A stretch of 64,000 nucleotides of DNA from Oasisia sp. SBJ-2009. Its lineage: Eukaryota > Annelida > Polychaeta > Sabellida > Siboglinidae. The stretch spans positions 55,549,941 through 55,613,940 of the forward strand of contig OZ024854.1 of NCBI GenBank assembly GCA_964017155.1, read 5' to 3'. This document shows, in pieces, positions 1 to 13,449 of this stretch. Both the position numbers and the translations under genes were made by a program. Numbering within the stretch: position 1 is the stretch's first letter; the number at the start of each line of letters is the position of its first letter. The notes under the pieces are model-generated. The model was not told where the DNA came from. It made no database searches and saw only the letters and a list, made by a program, of their open reading frames with translations.

Positions 1-778
1 AGCAATTGCATTGACGTTGTTGGATAGCGTGGTGGATAGCGATATTAAATATGTTATTTGTCACCTTCAATAACATAACAATTCGCGCCATTTTTAAAGA
101 TGGCATCTGTCAAAGCCCATTGTGTCCGTATTTAAGAAATACGGTATTTACATCCATATATCACCACATCTTAAATGCTTCGTGTCGTCGAAGGGTGTAG
201 CTGATGTACAGTGAATACCTGTCTGATCCACTGTTGACATTAGTTATAAGTTTGAGACGAGTTCAACGCCGTATATGATATGTTCCCTATTATCGCTCGG
301 TATACATGATATCATATGGCAAGACCATTAATCGATGTGTCATCGGTATTTAGCCAAATGCCAATATAAGTCTGAATTTCATGTATGTTTGAAAAGTGTC
401 ATCACCAGAACACATTATAGATGGAAAGATGCATGTGAAAACGTGTTGATATGTTAAAGGCTGCGTCATTCAGGCCAGGACTACCATAGATCTATATAGA
501 TTATCAGTTACTGAGCAGTCAAATGATGTTTTAAAACAGGTGGTAATTGCCTACGAGATATATCCCAACTGTCATGACTATCCCAAGCGAGAAGTATTAA
601 TGAGGTGTTTGTCCCAAAGTTGTCTCATTGATTGAAGACATTTCTATGATATACCAAAACACAAGTATATTACCCTAGCTATTATTATTTCAAACTTGTT
701 TGTTTCTTGTTTTGCCATATTTTAGATGATTGAAAATAAACATGGCCATGGACAAAAATCCATAATAACTTATGATAC
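1..778. other. intergenic, nothing recognised
   Basis: AT-rich sequence without a convincing coding frame, repeat array or terminal inverted repeat. No feature could be supported. Confidence 0.5.
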
Positions 779-936
779 TTCATCTTCGGATTTTCAAGTC
801 TCCTTAACTTGAAGTATTATTTGTATATTGGGCAAGACAGACTTTATATGTTATACTGTTGTATAACGCAGGATCATAGTTCTCTGCTAAACTGGACACG
901 AAATTCTAAATTCCAGTAACTGTCAAGCCATATATG

Positions 937-940
<4 letters not shown>

Positions 941-1024
<84 letters not shown>
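941..1024. repeat. (TA)n microsatellite
   Basis: About 42 uninterrupted TA dinucleotides. Reading frames crossing it encode only alternating Tyr/Ile and are not genes. Confidence 0.95.
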
Positions 1025-1027
<3 letters not shown>

Positions 1028-1100
1028 GTCAGCAAATCCAGAAAGTTCACACCACTTTCGTGCTTACAAAGTATGAACTTATCCCTCACTCTTTTCCTTT

Positions 1101-1442
1101 TTAGCCGAACCCTATCACTCCCACGTATGGTACAATCAATGTAGTACGGATAAACATGGATTCTGGTATATAAGAGCTTGTGCTGCATGTGTGAGGATTA
1201 TGAATTGCTTCTGGTAGTTCGTTTATCTCAACAGTTACCTCGTGTTCCTCCAAAATTAATATGAGATTCTGTATATCAGTATATCGTTTATAACATGCAA
1301 ACACATTGTAATACTTGAATGAACTGTCAAGTCCGAGAATCCCTAATACTGTATTAACAATGTCATCTCTGAGCTCAGCTACGTCACTGACACGTTTCCT
1401 GCTAGTCTCCCCACCATAAAGTGGCTCGATTGTCTTGCCCAA
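1101..1442 (-). CDS. orphan open reading frame, 113 codons, uncharacterised
   Basis: This is an open frame with ordinary, non-repetitive composition, including [18 protein letters not shown] and a following stretch predicted to be mixed helix and strand. I do not recognise the family. It lies inside the inverted-repeat pair at 779-1504, with the right arm overlapping its start, so it could be a remnant of a transposon-borne gene. No splice sites or poly-A signal tie it to a gene. It may equally be a chance frame. Confidence 0.25.
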   Translation of the reverse strand: MGKTIEPLYGGETSRKRVSDVAELRDDIVNTVLGILGLDSSFKYYNVFACYKRYTDIQNLILILEEHEVTVEINELPEAIHNPHTCSTSSYIPESMFIRTTLIVPYVGVIGFG

Positions 1443-1504
1443 TATGCAAATATTACTTTAAGTTAAGGAGAGGCAGGAGCAGACTTGAAAATCCGAAGAT
1501 GAAG

Positions 1505-1717
1505 ACTTGACTGTTCATATGGGTCTATTGGGTGGGTATGTTTGAGACCTCACCAAAACCTTAAAACCCAAAAGTAAAATTGCCACCAAACGTTTTCCTT
1601 TTACTGATACCCTAATGATAACATTCAAACAAATAAATCGCTTTTGGCAAGTGATTCTCACGGGATGACATCAGGACCCTGACTACACTGTCTACACAGT
1701 CACACTAGGACATACGT
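1505..1717. other. intergenic, nothing recognised
   Basis: No frame, repeat or inverted repeat was seen here. Confidence 0.4.
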
Positions 1718-1890
1718 AAAGGTGCGTTTACACGGCGCAACAAGTTGCGCAACTTGTTGCATGCAACTTGTTGCGCAACATTGTCTCAACAAATAGCACG
1801 TAAAAACGTTGTTGAACGCAACATGCAACAAATTAGAACGTGTTCTATTTTGTTGAGCAACTATAAAGATGTTGAGCGCAAGAACCAATG
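1718..1890. mobile_element. palindrome-rich GTTTACACGG / CAACAAGTTGC element end
   Basis: After GGTGCGTTTACACGG the sequence repeats the palindromic words CAACAAGTTGC, GCAACTTGTTGC and GTTGAACGCAAC several times. Terminal sequences of this kind (GTTTACACG followed by CAAC/GTTG words) are typical of PIF/Harbinger-like elements. A MADF-like exon, the kind carried by such elements as the second gene, starts 130 bp downstream. The matching other terminus was not found, so this is probably one end of a decayed element. Confidence 0.45.
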
Positions 1891-2019
1891 AAAACGCGTT
1901 ATCTAATCACGTTGCACGGCAACCATGGTACGTAAATTTAGGATTCTGTATTTATATGCACCAGAATAAATAAATACCCAATTTGCACATCGTCTTTTCA
2001 CCTGGATACACTAAATATT

Positions 2020-2170
2020 ATGGCAAATTTGGATTTTATAGATTTATTTCATTCATTTTCCTGTTTATGGGAAGTCACATCAAAAGAATATCACCGTCGG
2101 GAGATACGTCAGGCAGCAATGCAGAGTATTGCCGCATCTCTGCCCCAGGAGGGGGAAGTTTCAATGACAG
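2020..2170 (+). CDS. MADF-domain-like first exon (partial)
   Basis: The ATG at 2020 opens a frame with LWEVTSKEYHRREIRQAA followed by MQSIAASLPQEGE. This matches the start of a MADF (Myb/SANT-like) DNA-binding domain: a Leu-Trp, then a Tyr-x-x-Arg step, then Ala-x-x-x-Ile-Ala. The frame runs into a good donor, ACAG|GTGAGC, at 2171. The second half of the domain (the WKNLR region) is not seen downstream before the LINE at 2.6 kb, so the gene is incomplete. Proximity to the CAACAAGTTGC element suggests the accessory gene of a Harbinger-type transposon. A host gene fragment is the alternative. Confidence 0.4.
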
Positions 2171-2174
2171 GTGA

Positions 2175-2620
2175 GCGTTTTAAAATTCGAAGTGGAGAGT
2201 GGCCGTATTTATCGCCCATGCTTCTACGTTGTTTGTATAAAGTGTGTACGGAGCTCTGTTCCGTCTGCCCACTGTCACTGTGTTTATGTGGATCTATATG
2301 AATGAAAATGGAGTTTAACATTATGTTTATTTTGACAATGCGACTCTATCTATTGTCTGTAGACTGTGGACTGTACTGTACTGTACTGTACTGTAGAGCA
2401 TAACCGTAGCCGTAGGCAACGCTAGGTCATTGATGACTGTCGATTGACAGTTGTCATGACATTGCCATTGGACAAATCGACTCCTTTTTATTCGGCCTGC
2501 CTAATCACAATAATCATAATCGTCACATCTCTATAACTATGTTCCAACGTTCGTTGCTCACAGCGCTGTACAGACTTTCACATGTTGGGTGGCTCTTTGC
2601 GTTTCAAAAGTGCGCATATA
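2175..2620. other. intergenic, short CTGTA repeat only
   Basis: It contains a short (CTGTA)n run at about 2370-2392 and otherwise nothing recognisable. It ends at the 3' tail of the minus-strand LINE. Confidence 0.4.
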
Positions 2621-2968
2621 AGAACAAGAACAAGAACAAGATGTTTATTTCTGACCCCAAAACAATTACATTAAATAATAGCAATAATACGCACATGAAC
2701 AAATGTCACCATAAGTAATTAAGAATACATATGAAATTGGGGTCAGTGACTCCTGCTAAGACTCAAAAGTCGCTATCACAGGAGCCACTCGGATTATTAT
2801 ACATTATTATATTTGTATTCATTCAATACGATGTTTGTCTCTATGTTATGTGTAAATCTATTTATAAGACATGTGTACAAATTGAAACAATGAAATGACA
2901 ATACTGACAAATACATAAGAACATATAACATTTGTTTGCATCTATTCATTTATATGTAAATTTGAGTT

Positions 2969-3405
2969 CTAGTGATTTTGTAGACTTATCTGACATACAT
3001 AACAATCAGATATTGTACATGCGTAGTGATATCTTTGCAAAATATATGTTTTTAAGTAATACGCAAACCCTTGTAAACTGTGGGTAATAATCTTTTCCAA
3101 AACTAATTCTGGAGTATCGTTTATAGTATGAGGCAAGTTGTGTTTAAGGGATTTTTTGGCAAATTCATGTCTTGTCATAGATGTGTGTATATTTGTTGCT
3201 TTGCGAGTATCATGACTGTGTATATTGTAATTGGGTATAATATTCCAATTTAATAAATAAACAGGCAAAATACCGTGCCTATATTTATAGAAATTTTTTA
3301 GTTCTTGCACTTTTAATAGATCATCTATTTTCAATATTTCGAGAGTTTTAAAAAGTGGTTCAGTATGTGAATTGTACCTGTTCAATGCTATTATTCGAAC
3401 TGCCT
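2969..3405 (-). pseudogene. LINE ORF2, C-terminal segment in shifted frame
   Basis: This continues the reverse transcriptase after the frameshift near 3400 (VRIIALNRYNSHTEPLFK, then KNFYKYRHGILP). It ends in a Cys-rich tail, CTISDCYVCQ. That order, thumb remnant then a CxxCxxC-like tail, is usual for this LINE group. It has no independent start. Confidence 0.85.
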
Positions 3406-4854
3406 TTTGGGGATTTTCAATATTCGGCTACCTTTGTATCCCCAAACTGTAATACAATAATTAATATGTGATAGGATTAGAGAATTATATAAAAGTTTTT
3501 TAATGTCTAGTGGTAGTACATGCTTTAGTTTGTTTAAAACGCCCGTAATCCTAGAACATTTATTTGCTATTTTATTTACGTGTTTTTTCCAAGTAAGATT
3601 TGTGTCCAGAGTTAATCCTAGAAAATTAAATTCATCCACCTGTTCGATGTTTATATTATCGATTTTAAGAGTAAGAGTTTGAATCTCTTTTTTAGGTACA
3701 TGAAAAATCATATATTTAGATTTTTCTTTATTTAAGGACAATCTATTTATATTTAGCCATTCCATAACTTTACAGAGTTCGTAATTTATTAAAAATTCTA
3801 CACTTTTGTTTTGATGTGTGCTATCAATAAATTGGTTTAATGTACTAGAGAGTGTTGTATCATCTGCGTACATAACGAAGTTAAATATATTACTGACTTC
3901 TGGAAAATCATTAATATAAATAGTAAACAATAAAGGTCCTAAGATTGAACCTTGTGGAACTCCGATATTTATTGGAAGGATTTCTGATTTCATTTCATCA
4001 ATAACGACATACTGTCGTCGGTTACTTAAATAACTTTCAAACAAAAATACTGTCGAATGATCCAGGCCATAAAATCTTAATTTGTGTAATAAAATATTAT
4101 GATCAATGGTATCAAAGGCCTTTGTCAAGTCAAGAAATATGTTAATTGGTACCTCGTATTTGTCCATGTGATTTATTATTCTGTCTACTAATTCAAGCGC
4201 AGCAAACTCAGTGCTGTGTTTCGGCCTAAATCCATATTGGTTATCGAAAAATAGCTTGGCTTCATTAAAGTATGAAGACAACTGGGTAAACATTATTTTC
4301 TCTAGTACTTTTGATATTGTTGGTAGCAGGGAAATTGGTCTATACTTTTTAAATAATGTGGGATCATCCTTTTTAAATATAGGAATTACTTTGGCAATTT
4401 TGAGTTTATCTGGAAATATTCCAGTACTTAGCACTTGATTTATGACCATAGTCAAGGATCTTAAAATTACAGGTTCAATTATTTGTAACAATTTGGAGCA
4501 GATACCATCGAAACCACAACTATGTTTTGTGGGTAGATTGTGTATTATTTTCTTTACAGCTTCTTCATCAACATTTTGTATTTTAAAAGTTGAATTTATT
4601 TGTCTATTTAGATAATAGGTAAAATCTTTGGTACCTTCATACTTTATATCATTTACAATTGTCTGAGCTATATTTGTAAAATAGTTATTAAAAGCATCAG
4701 CAATGTTTTGTTTGTTTGACATTTGATAGCCATTGTCTTCAAAATAAGTTGGGAAACTGTTGTTTGTATGTTTTTTTGAGAGACATTCATTTATGGTTTT
4801 CCATGTATTTCGTATGTCATTCCTAAAAAGTAAAAACCGAGATTCAAAGTAAAC
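3391..4854 (-). pseudogene. LINE ORF2, reverse transcriptase part
   Basis: After the premature stop the same frame continues uninterrupted through 4854-4723 and on to 3391. Reverse transcriptase motifs are clear: KYRPISLLPTISKVLEK, NQYGFRPKHST, LDLTKAFDTIDH (first catalytic Asp), GVPQGSILGPLLF, YADDTTL (catalytic Asp pair), EFNFLGLTLD and the thumb region to SHINYCITVWG. The first usable Met after the stop is at 4722. The frame ends early at 3391 through a one-base shift. Confidence 0.92.
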
Positions 4855-6114
4855 TTATTTAGCCGCCCGAATGTTTTTCTTTAATATGGTGTTATAGGTT
4901 TTTAGATTAATTTTAATAGTTTCGTAATAGCCTGAGGTGGGATTTGTTAATTTTAATTGTTTGTACATTTTGTCTCGATATCTGATTGATGTTAATATAC
5001 CCTGTGTGATCCAAGCAGATTTCTTATGTTTGTATCTATTAAATTTCACTAATTTGTTTGGCATATGTTTAGTTTTAGCACGTGTAATTTCTTCATATAT
5101 TATATCATAATTATAATTTGGGTCAGCATTTGGATTTGGATTTAATTTTTCATAAATGTTACCTAATTTTATTTCATTCATGACATTTATCATTGCATTC
5201 TCATTTAATGTATTTATTTTTACATATTTTGGCGGGGACTGCAATTTTACAGTATTATGCATAATCATAAAATATGGTTGGTGATCCGAAAAGCGCTTAG
5301 TTAATATCCCTGCGGTATGTATTGATTCATGAAGTCTACAAAATAAATTATCTATCAGGGTTCCGGTTGTTCTAGTAAATCTAGTGGGTAGGGTTATTTG
5401 AGGGTAAAAACTATGTGAGATCAGCATGTCGAAAAAGCTACTAAACATTTCGTTTTCATTTAGTTTAAGTAAGTTAATATTGAAATCCCCAGCAATAACG
5501 ATATCATTATTACAGTTTTTTTCCAAACTTGATATAATCGGTGTAAATTCATCTATAAAAGCGCTTAGGTCTTCATTTCGCGTTCTCGGCGATCGATATA
5601 TATTTCCAATAGTGACAGTCTTTGATAAATTACTCTGCACCTTTACTACCAGGCCTTCCCATTGTTGGTATGTATTGAGATTACATATTACTTTTGATTT
5701 ATACTGGTCATCTATATATATTATCAACCCTCCTTTGCTGGTACATGTTTTACCTTGAGATATACAGTCATAGCCTTGTAAATGAAATGGTGATATGTCC
5801 TCACTTTCATCTATCCATGTTTCTTGAAGACCTATTACACTAAATTTAAAGTTTATCATATTAAGTTCTTCTACGAATGCCTCAAGTTCAGAAAACTTTG
5901 CATTTATTGACTGTATATTTGTACTTAAAATACTAAATGAATTTTTATTTTCCTTAGCTAACTTACTAAATTGATCGAGATCATGGTATGATGAGCGATG
6001 AATTAGTTGTTGTTCGTTTATGTCAGTTTCATTTTCATTGATATGTAATATATTTGTTAAGCAGTTGTTTAGCATGCCTCCTGAAAAGGAGAGGAAAGCT
6101 TCATCGGAAGTCAT
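4855..6114 (-). pseudogene. LINE ORF2, apurinic-type endonuclease part
   Basis: About 419 codons. Endonuclease/exonuclease/phosphatase signatures appear in order: LSTNIQSINAKF near residue 62, GLQETWI (the catalytic Glu) near 95, NIYRSPRTRNEDL, AGDFNINLL (Asp/Asn active site), LPTRFTRTTGTLIDNLF and a C-terminal SDHQPYF (catalytic Asp-His). It would nick target DNA to prime reverse transcription. The frame is the same as that of the reverse transcriptase at lower coordinates and is separated from it only by one TAA codon, so the two are one polyprotein with a nonsense mutation. Confidence 0.9.
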
Positions 6115-6120
6115 TTTCCT

Positions 6121-6942
6121 TGAATTGATATGATTTCATTATACTGTCATTAAAAATGCATCTATGTTTGAAGATATTTTGATAGACGTAATACATATAA
6201 TACATACAATACATATAATACATACAGTTAATTGATGTGTACACTTCGAAACACATAGCAGTTCTTAGCAAAGTATTGCTATCGACTAAAACTTGTAATT
6301 GAATAGAGACAACCATCGCATAGTTTTCAGTACAAAAACATAACAAAAAGAAAAATGAAAAGCTTATTAGGCTTGGAGTGAATGACATCATGAAATGTTC
6401 ACAGGGAGGATATAGTGAAATTAACATCTCTGTAATTGCAGTATTGATACTGCACCGTTTACACAGTTTAAGTAAACTCAGTCATTTTGGCAGTTGACAT
6501 AACCACACAATGTGTCTACACTGTAAAATAAAACGAAATTATCATAAAATGTTCGCACTGCTAATAGAACCACATATAGAAGAAGAAAAATAAATGTACA
6601 TCTACATATAATGGTAATACTGTAAACAAACTGCATCCACGTAGACAGTTTAACAGAACCATCCAAATATATTACATATAATTAAAGACGCAATAATTAA
6701 ATATACCGGTAGCTCAGTCAACACCGTCTAAGTCAGCTTAATAATTACGCAGACACAACCACACATTTGTATACACTGTAAAAAAACAAAAAAAATTATG
6801 AACACGCATAAAAAGTTACCACAGTTAACAGAACCACATTTAGAAGTCAAAAAATATATATTACGTATGCTATAACTCATGGAGCTCCCAAAAAATAATA
6901 ATAATAACTGAAATGTTGATATCAGATTCAGAGTTCGCTGGG
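6121..6942. repeat. AT-rich region with a two-copy imperfect repeat, possible LINE 5'UTR monomers
   Basis: Segments at about 6493-6583 and 6751-6847 are alike: CAACCACAC, then CTACACTGTAAAA-like, then AACAGAACCACAT and TAGAAG. The spacing is about 258 bp. A short run of ACATAATACAT words lies at 6188-6225. The region is directly upstream (minus sense) of LINE ORF2, so tandem promoter monomers are possible. No coding sequence was seen. Confidence 0.4.
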
Positions 6943-7452
6943 TCAGTACCCAGATAGGTCAATGTCGGCCCGGATTTCTTTCACGGTTCCGTCTATGGTC
7001 TTTACTAGGACTTTTCCGTTGAATGTCCAACAGTCGGTGATTTTTTTTTCTTTCTTCAGTTCTCGAGTCTTCTTTGCCAGAGTCGCCCGGCGGCGTGTCA
7101 GATCTTCGTTCACGTACATGGTGGGCCCTCTGCCGCTTTCTCGCAAGCGGCGTCTCGCACGGATGACCACGTCGCGCACGTGCGTCGTGGCAAATTTGAC
7201 GATCACTGGTCGTGGGCGTGCGTGGGCGTCTGCACCTGGCAGACGCCGTCCGAGCCGATGGCTTGTCACAACATCGGCGCTCACAATGGGAGGTGTGACT
7301 CCCATTGTTTCGTTAACAATGGAAAGCAACTTGCCAGTGGTGTCTTCTCCCCCGTCTGATTCCGAAATTCCGAAGAATCGCAGATTTGACCGACGCGAAT
7401 ATTGCTCGATCATTTTCCAGATATACCGTCCCCTCTTGACCATGGTTATCAT
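6943..7452 (-). pseudogene. LINE ORF1-type protein fragment
   Basis: A 169-codon frame with the layout of LINE ORF1 RNA-binding proteins: SRRSNLRFFGISE, then a conserved HRLGRRLPG step, RPVIVKFATTHVRDVVI, YVNEDLTRRRATL and a C-terminal WTFNGKVLVK. Its GC content is markedly higher than the flanks. The N-terminal coiled coil expected of ORF1 is missing, so it is 5' truncated or broken. It may belong to the minus-strand LINE below it or to a separate element. The 830-bp gap to that ORF2 makes the link uncertain. Confidence 0.7.
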
Positions 7453-7779
7453 GTTACAGAAGCGAGAAAACTGGAACCACTTTGGTTCGAGGGGGACGTC
7501 ATTCCGATGGTTCTAGTTGATATCTTAGAAGAGAATTGAATTGACGAAGAAATCACAGATAAAATCCACACTGTTGATGATTATGACGAGGACGAGGACG
7601 AGAACGATGAGTACGATGACAATTAATCATCATCACTCTTCTACATCTGGATTTGAAGTGACATGGATGTACTCTGTTACTGGGTATCTGCATCTAAACA
7701 CAGATTGCTCTCTTAGGTGGTTTTTGTCGAATGTCTTTTCAAGCCTTTTAGTTGCATTTTTAGACTACTTTATTGGTGT

Positions 7780-9657
7780 TTGATAATAATATGTGCAAAA
7801 GAAAGAAACGTTTATATAAGAAAGCAAAGATCCAGAAATCCAGAAGATTGGCAAGAGTTCTGTAACCTCATGAAAGACATGCACAAACACATTCGTTCTG
7901 CTAGATTGTCCTACATAAATCAATTCCTAACAACTGCAATAACCGACAAACCGAAAGCATTCTGGAGTTTCATTTCCAAACTTAGACAAGATAACCAGGG
8001 TATTGGGGACCTCAACATTGCGGGAAACATAATTAGCGATGACAAACAAAAAGCAGAAGCCATAGGCAATCAGTTTAAATGTGTCTTCACACATGAAGGA
8101 AATTCCAAATTACCAAATCTGAACGACAGCCCACATGGAAAAATACCCAAAATAACAATTTCACTTAAAGCAGTACATGACCAACTATCACAAATTAACA
8201 CCTCTAAATCGCAAGGCCCAGATGGCATTCCACCATGGTTTCTAAATAGGTCCCACCTAACGCCAATAATACATGATATCTTCCAATCATCAGTTGACTC
8301 TGGTCAAGTCCCCAATGCCTGGAAAGACGCAAACATAACAGCAATTTTCAAGAAAGGAAGCAGGGCAGAAACCTTTAACTACAGACCAATATCCTTAACA
8401 CATGTGATTTCTAAACTTTTTGAACACATAATTCATAGGCACATCATGAAACACCTTGAACAACATCACATCCTAACTGACCACCAACATGGGTTTCGTG
8501 CAAAAAGATCAACAGAAACTCAACTAATTCAAACTATCCATGACATAAGCAACTCCCTTGACGATAAGAAAACTGTAGACATGGCCATTCTAGACTTCAC
8601 TAAAGCATTCGATAAAGTTCCACATAAAAGACTAATTCACAAACTAAAATACTATATGGCATCACAGGCACAATATCATCATGGATAGAAAGCTGCCTTA
8701 CAGAAAGAACCTAACTGGGTGTAATAAATGGATCAGCATCCACACCCATTCAAGTCACCTCAGGGGTACCACAGGGAACCGTACTGGGGCCCCTCTATTT
8801 CCTACTATACATAAATGACCTACCCAATAATCTCACTTCGCCTTTTTGCAGATGACTGCCTACTATATCTACCAGTTAAATCCGACAATGACACTTCTCT
8901 CCTCCAAAATGATCTACTCAAACTCGAGGAATGACAAAACACTTGGCTTATGAAATTCAATCCCACCAAATGCTTCGCAATGACATTAGCCTCAAGAAAA
9001 CCGACACCAAATCACTACACCTTCTGTGGCCAACAACTTAAATCTGTTCAATTTCACTGTTATCTTGAAGTACAAATATCAAATACTTTAAATTGGACAA
9101 CATAATGCAACCCAGTCGCTAAGAAAGCACAACAGACACTAGGAGTCATTAGGAGAAATCTAAATAAATGCCCAACCCACATTAAATCTATAGCTTACAC
9201 AACCCTTGTCCGACCAATACTTGAATATTCGTCAGCATCATGGGATCCACATTGCCTAAAACATATTAAAACCTTAGAAAGAATCCAAACACAAGCTGCC
9301 AGATTTTGCACACAAAACTATTCTAGAGAGCCAGGAACAGTAACCCAACTTCTTAAAGACCTCCAATGGGACACCCTTTAAACAAGACAAAAATGTAAAG
9401 ACTTAGCATTATATACAAGATGGAATATAACCTTATAGATATCCCGCTAGATCACTATGTCCAACGCAACACTAGATCCTCACGGAAACATGACAGTCAG
9501 TTCTTGCAAATTAGACACTCTGCAAACATATTAATTTTGGAAACAGTTTCTTCCCAACCACAATTAAAGAATGGAATTCTCTGCCCCCAAACACTGTCTC
9601 AAATAAATCAATAAACTCATTTCAAAAAAATGTAATCCAACATTTTAACAACTAATC
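7780..9657 (+). pseudogene. decayed CR1-like LINE, reverse transcriptase and C-terminus
   Basis: Traces of CKRKKRLYKKAK at 7793 lead by frameshift into a long frame (to 8688). That frame carries KAFWSFISKLR, KSQGPDGIPPWFL, FNYRPISLTHVISKLFEHI, HQHGFRAKRSTETQL and ILDFTKAFDKVPH. After another frameshift near 8660 come [20 protein letters not shown], then [31 protein letters not shown] and QAARFCTQNYSREPGTV, with scattered stops. It ends near 9657. It is dead through several frameshifts and nonsense codons. The endonuclease domain is absent, so the copy is 5' truncated. Confidence 0.9.
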
Positions 9658-10440
9658 CAAACGACCCACCATGCGCACTGGCGTGATGTGTCCCCAGGAC
9701 ATTTTGCCAGTAACATATACAGATACAGAAGTGAAAATGAGTAAAAGAAATGGCGGACCTACTCGTTCTCGAGTCTCGCGCGCCAAAACGAGGCTGGGGA
9801 CAATTGGGGGCAGGAAGTCCATATTCTCCATGTTTACGTGTAGGACTTCGTTTTGTGTTTGGTTGTAATAATCGAACTGTTCCAGTCTAACTATTTCAGT
9901 TATACTGTCCGAAGGATTATTACAAGCAGAAGCAGTGGAACACTTTGCCGGTAACAATGCTCACGGAAATCATGAATTTTAATCGAGTGTTATGGTGGTT
10001 GCCATGGGATCGCCGGCTTGTACTTGTGTTTGGCGATCTTGACTAATAATGAAAAGTGCCATTTTTTTCGCGCAGTACAACTTGTCTGGGGCAGACGTAT
10101 ACACGTGTTATGATTATGTGCATTTAGGCAACTTGTCAGATATAAGTGTGGGGCTAGACAATGCTGCCACCTCATGGATACTGGTTAATAAACAACTGTT
10201 AATTTGAATTGTTACTTACTTTTGTGTTAATATAAGTTCAATGTTGAATACTTTTCATATGATATCATTATCATGTAAAAATATATCGTTATTTTAATTT
10301 TTATTTCATAGTTGGCCTGAGATCCAATCAGCGTCTCTACCCTAATCTGGGGTAAGGCTACCAGGATGTAGAAACTTAAGACCCATTAATTCCCCAGACG
10401 AAGTTGAGGGGCTTGAAAGTGCTGCCACCTCACGGAGTCT
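9658..10440. other. intergenic with a short dispersed repeat
   Basis: The word GCTGCCACCTCA with similar flanks occurs at about 10157 and 10420, suggesting two relics of one repeat. No gene is recognised. The frame at 9671-9868 has no supporting features. Confidence 0.35.
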
Positions 10441-10474
10441 GGGTAACCGAGGCTTGATATAGCCTCGGTTACCC
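10441..10474. repeat. perfect hairpin, 14-bp arms
   Basis: GGGTAACCGAGGCT and its exact reverse complement are separated by a 6-base loop. It could be a fused pair of transposon ends. Confidence 0.85.
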
Positions 10475-10489
10475 TAACAGTAGGATTTT

Positions 10490-10530
10490 ACGTCCAGTCT
10501 CGGGATAAAGTCAATCTCGAGATTGGACGT
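10490..10530. repeat. hairpin with ACGTCCAGTCTCG arm
   Basis: The arms at 10490-10502 and 10518-10530 differ by one base. The 14-mer ACGTCCAGTCTCGG recurs in reverse complement at 20238-20251, so both may be ends of one repeat family. Confidence 0.7.
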
Positions 10531-12684
<2,154 letters not shown>

Positions 12685-12692
12685 AACGCTGC

Positions 12693-13050
12693 CAGGGTTG
12701 GAAACAATCTTGATTTTTTCGAATAAATCGGATTTATTCGATTAAATCGGATTTTTTCGTTTAATTCGATTTATTCGATTTTTTCAACAGTTCCACAATC
12801 ATAAGAAATAATTTGTAATTCGGAAAATAAATAAAAGTATGGAATATCATAATAATATACCTAATAGACTGAACATTTCATTCTTAGCATTTCTAAAGAA
12901 TACAGTTAAATCAACTGGTAGTAGCACGCAACATAAGCATAAATTTAAGATAATCTGAAAAAAAATTCAATATCTTGATTTTTTCATGTTGATTAAATCA
13001 ATGATTTAATCGATGATTTAATCAATTTAATTAAATCAACGCCAATCCTG
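12693..13050. mobile_element. hAT-type MITE, 358 bp, with 8-bp target duplication
   Basis: The termini are CAGGGTTGG and CCAATCCTG. The interior is rich in ATCGATTT-like words that fold back (GATTTTTTCG, AAATCGGATT, then GATTTAATCGATGATTTAATC). The element is flanked on both sides by AACGCTGC (12685-12692 and 13051-13058), an 8-bp duplication as expected for hAT transposition. It has no coding capacity. Confidence 0.88.
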
Positions 13051-13058
13051 AACGCTGC

Positions 13059-13426
13059 CCTTTACAGTCACACATTTTTGTGATAAATTAATGTATGTAG
13101 GATATTGTTGCTCTATTCAATATACATGTCATCTTGCACATACATAAATTTAATGTTGAGAACATAATATACAAGGATGAGGCAAGAACATGCACATATA
13201 CTTGTGTCCAGTGTGGTCCTTGGATTGAGACATTTGAAAACCGACTTACATTACATTCATATTATGCCACTTATAAAGTAAAAATTACAAAATATATAAA
13301 ACCTGTATGTAGATTACTCGGAACGAGAAACTATCGATGTTAAAATGACTGCCCCCAAACAGGGACCGAGTTGTCTAAAAATCGGGCCCGATGTATGTCT
13401 CGAACAGGACCGAGTTGACAGGTTGG
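13059..13426. other. unique spacer between two transposons
   Basis: No gene recognised. It contains the left copy of the target site of the palindromic element at its end. Confidence 0.4.
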
Positions 13427-13449
13427 CCGACATGGTCCGTGTATATACC

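Larger units (their letters stand above)
779..1504. mobile_element. inverted-repeat-bounded segment, possible non-autonomous DNA transposon
   Basis: The sequence at about 779-840 (CTTCATCTTCGG, TTTTCAAGTCT, then ATTGGGCAAGACA) recurs in reverse complement at about 1433-1504. The arms are 60-70 bp and slightly diverged. Between them lie a TA microsatellite and a 113-codon minus-strand reading frame. No clean target-site duplication was found, so this may be a transposon or a local inverted duplication. Confidence 0.45.
2621..6120 (-). mobile_element. non-LTR retrotransposon (Jockey/CR1 superfamily), nearly intact ORF2
   Basis: The minus-strand order is AP-type endonuclease, reverse transcriptase, C-terminal Cys-rich segment, 3'UTR and a (CTTGTT)n tail at 2621-2640. 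The 3'UTR carries GAGTGGCTCC and GATAGCGACTTTTGAG, a motif also seen in the palindromic element at 13.98 and 17.8 kb, so several related LINEs share a 3' end. Only two lesions break ORF2: a TAA at 4855-4857 and a one-base frameshift near 3400. It is therefore a fairly young copy. The 5' boundary is uncertain; the AT-rich repeats at 6.1-6.9 kb may be its 5'UTR. Confidence 0.9.

Noticed and set aside
1700..1888. Minus-strand frame over the CAACAAGTTGC region
   Set aside because: Its sequence is explained by palindromic repeat words.
6962..7516. Plus-strand frame of 184 codons
   Set aside because: Shadow of the minus-strand LINE ORF1 fragment, which has recognisable motifs.
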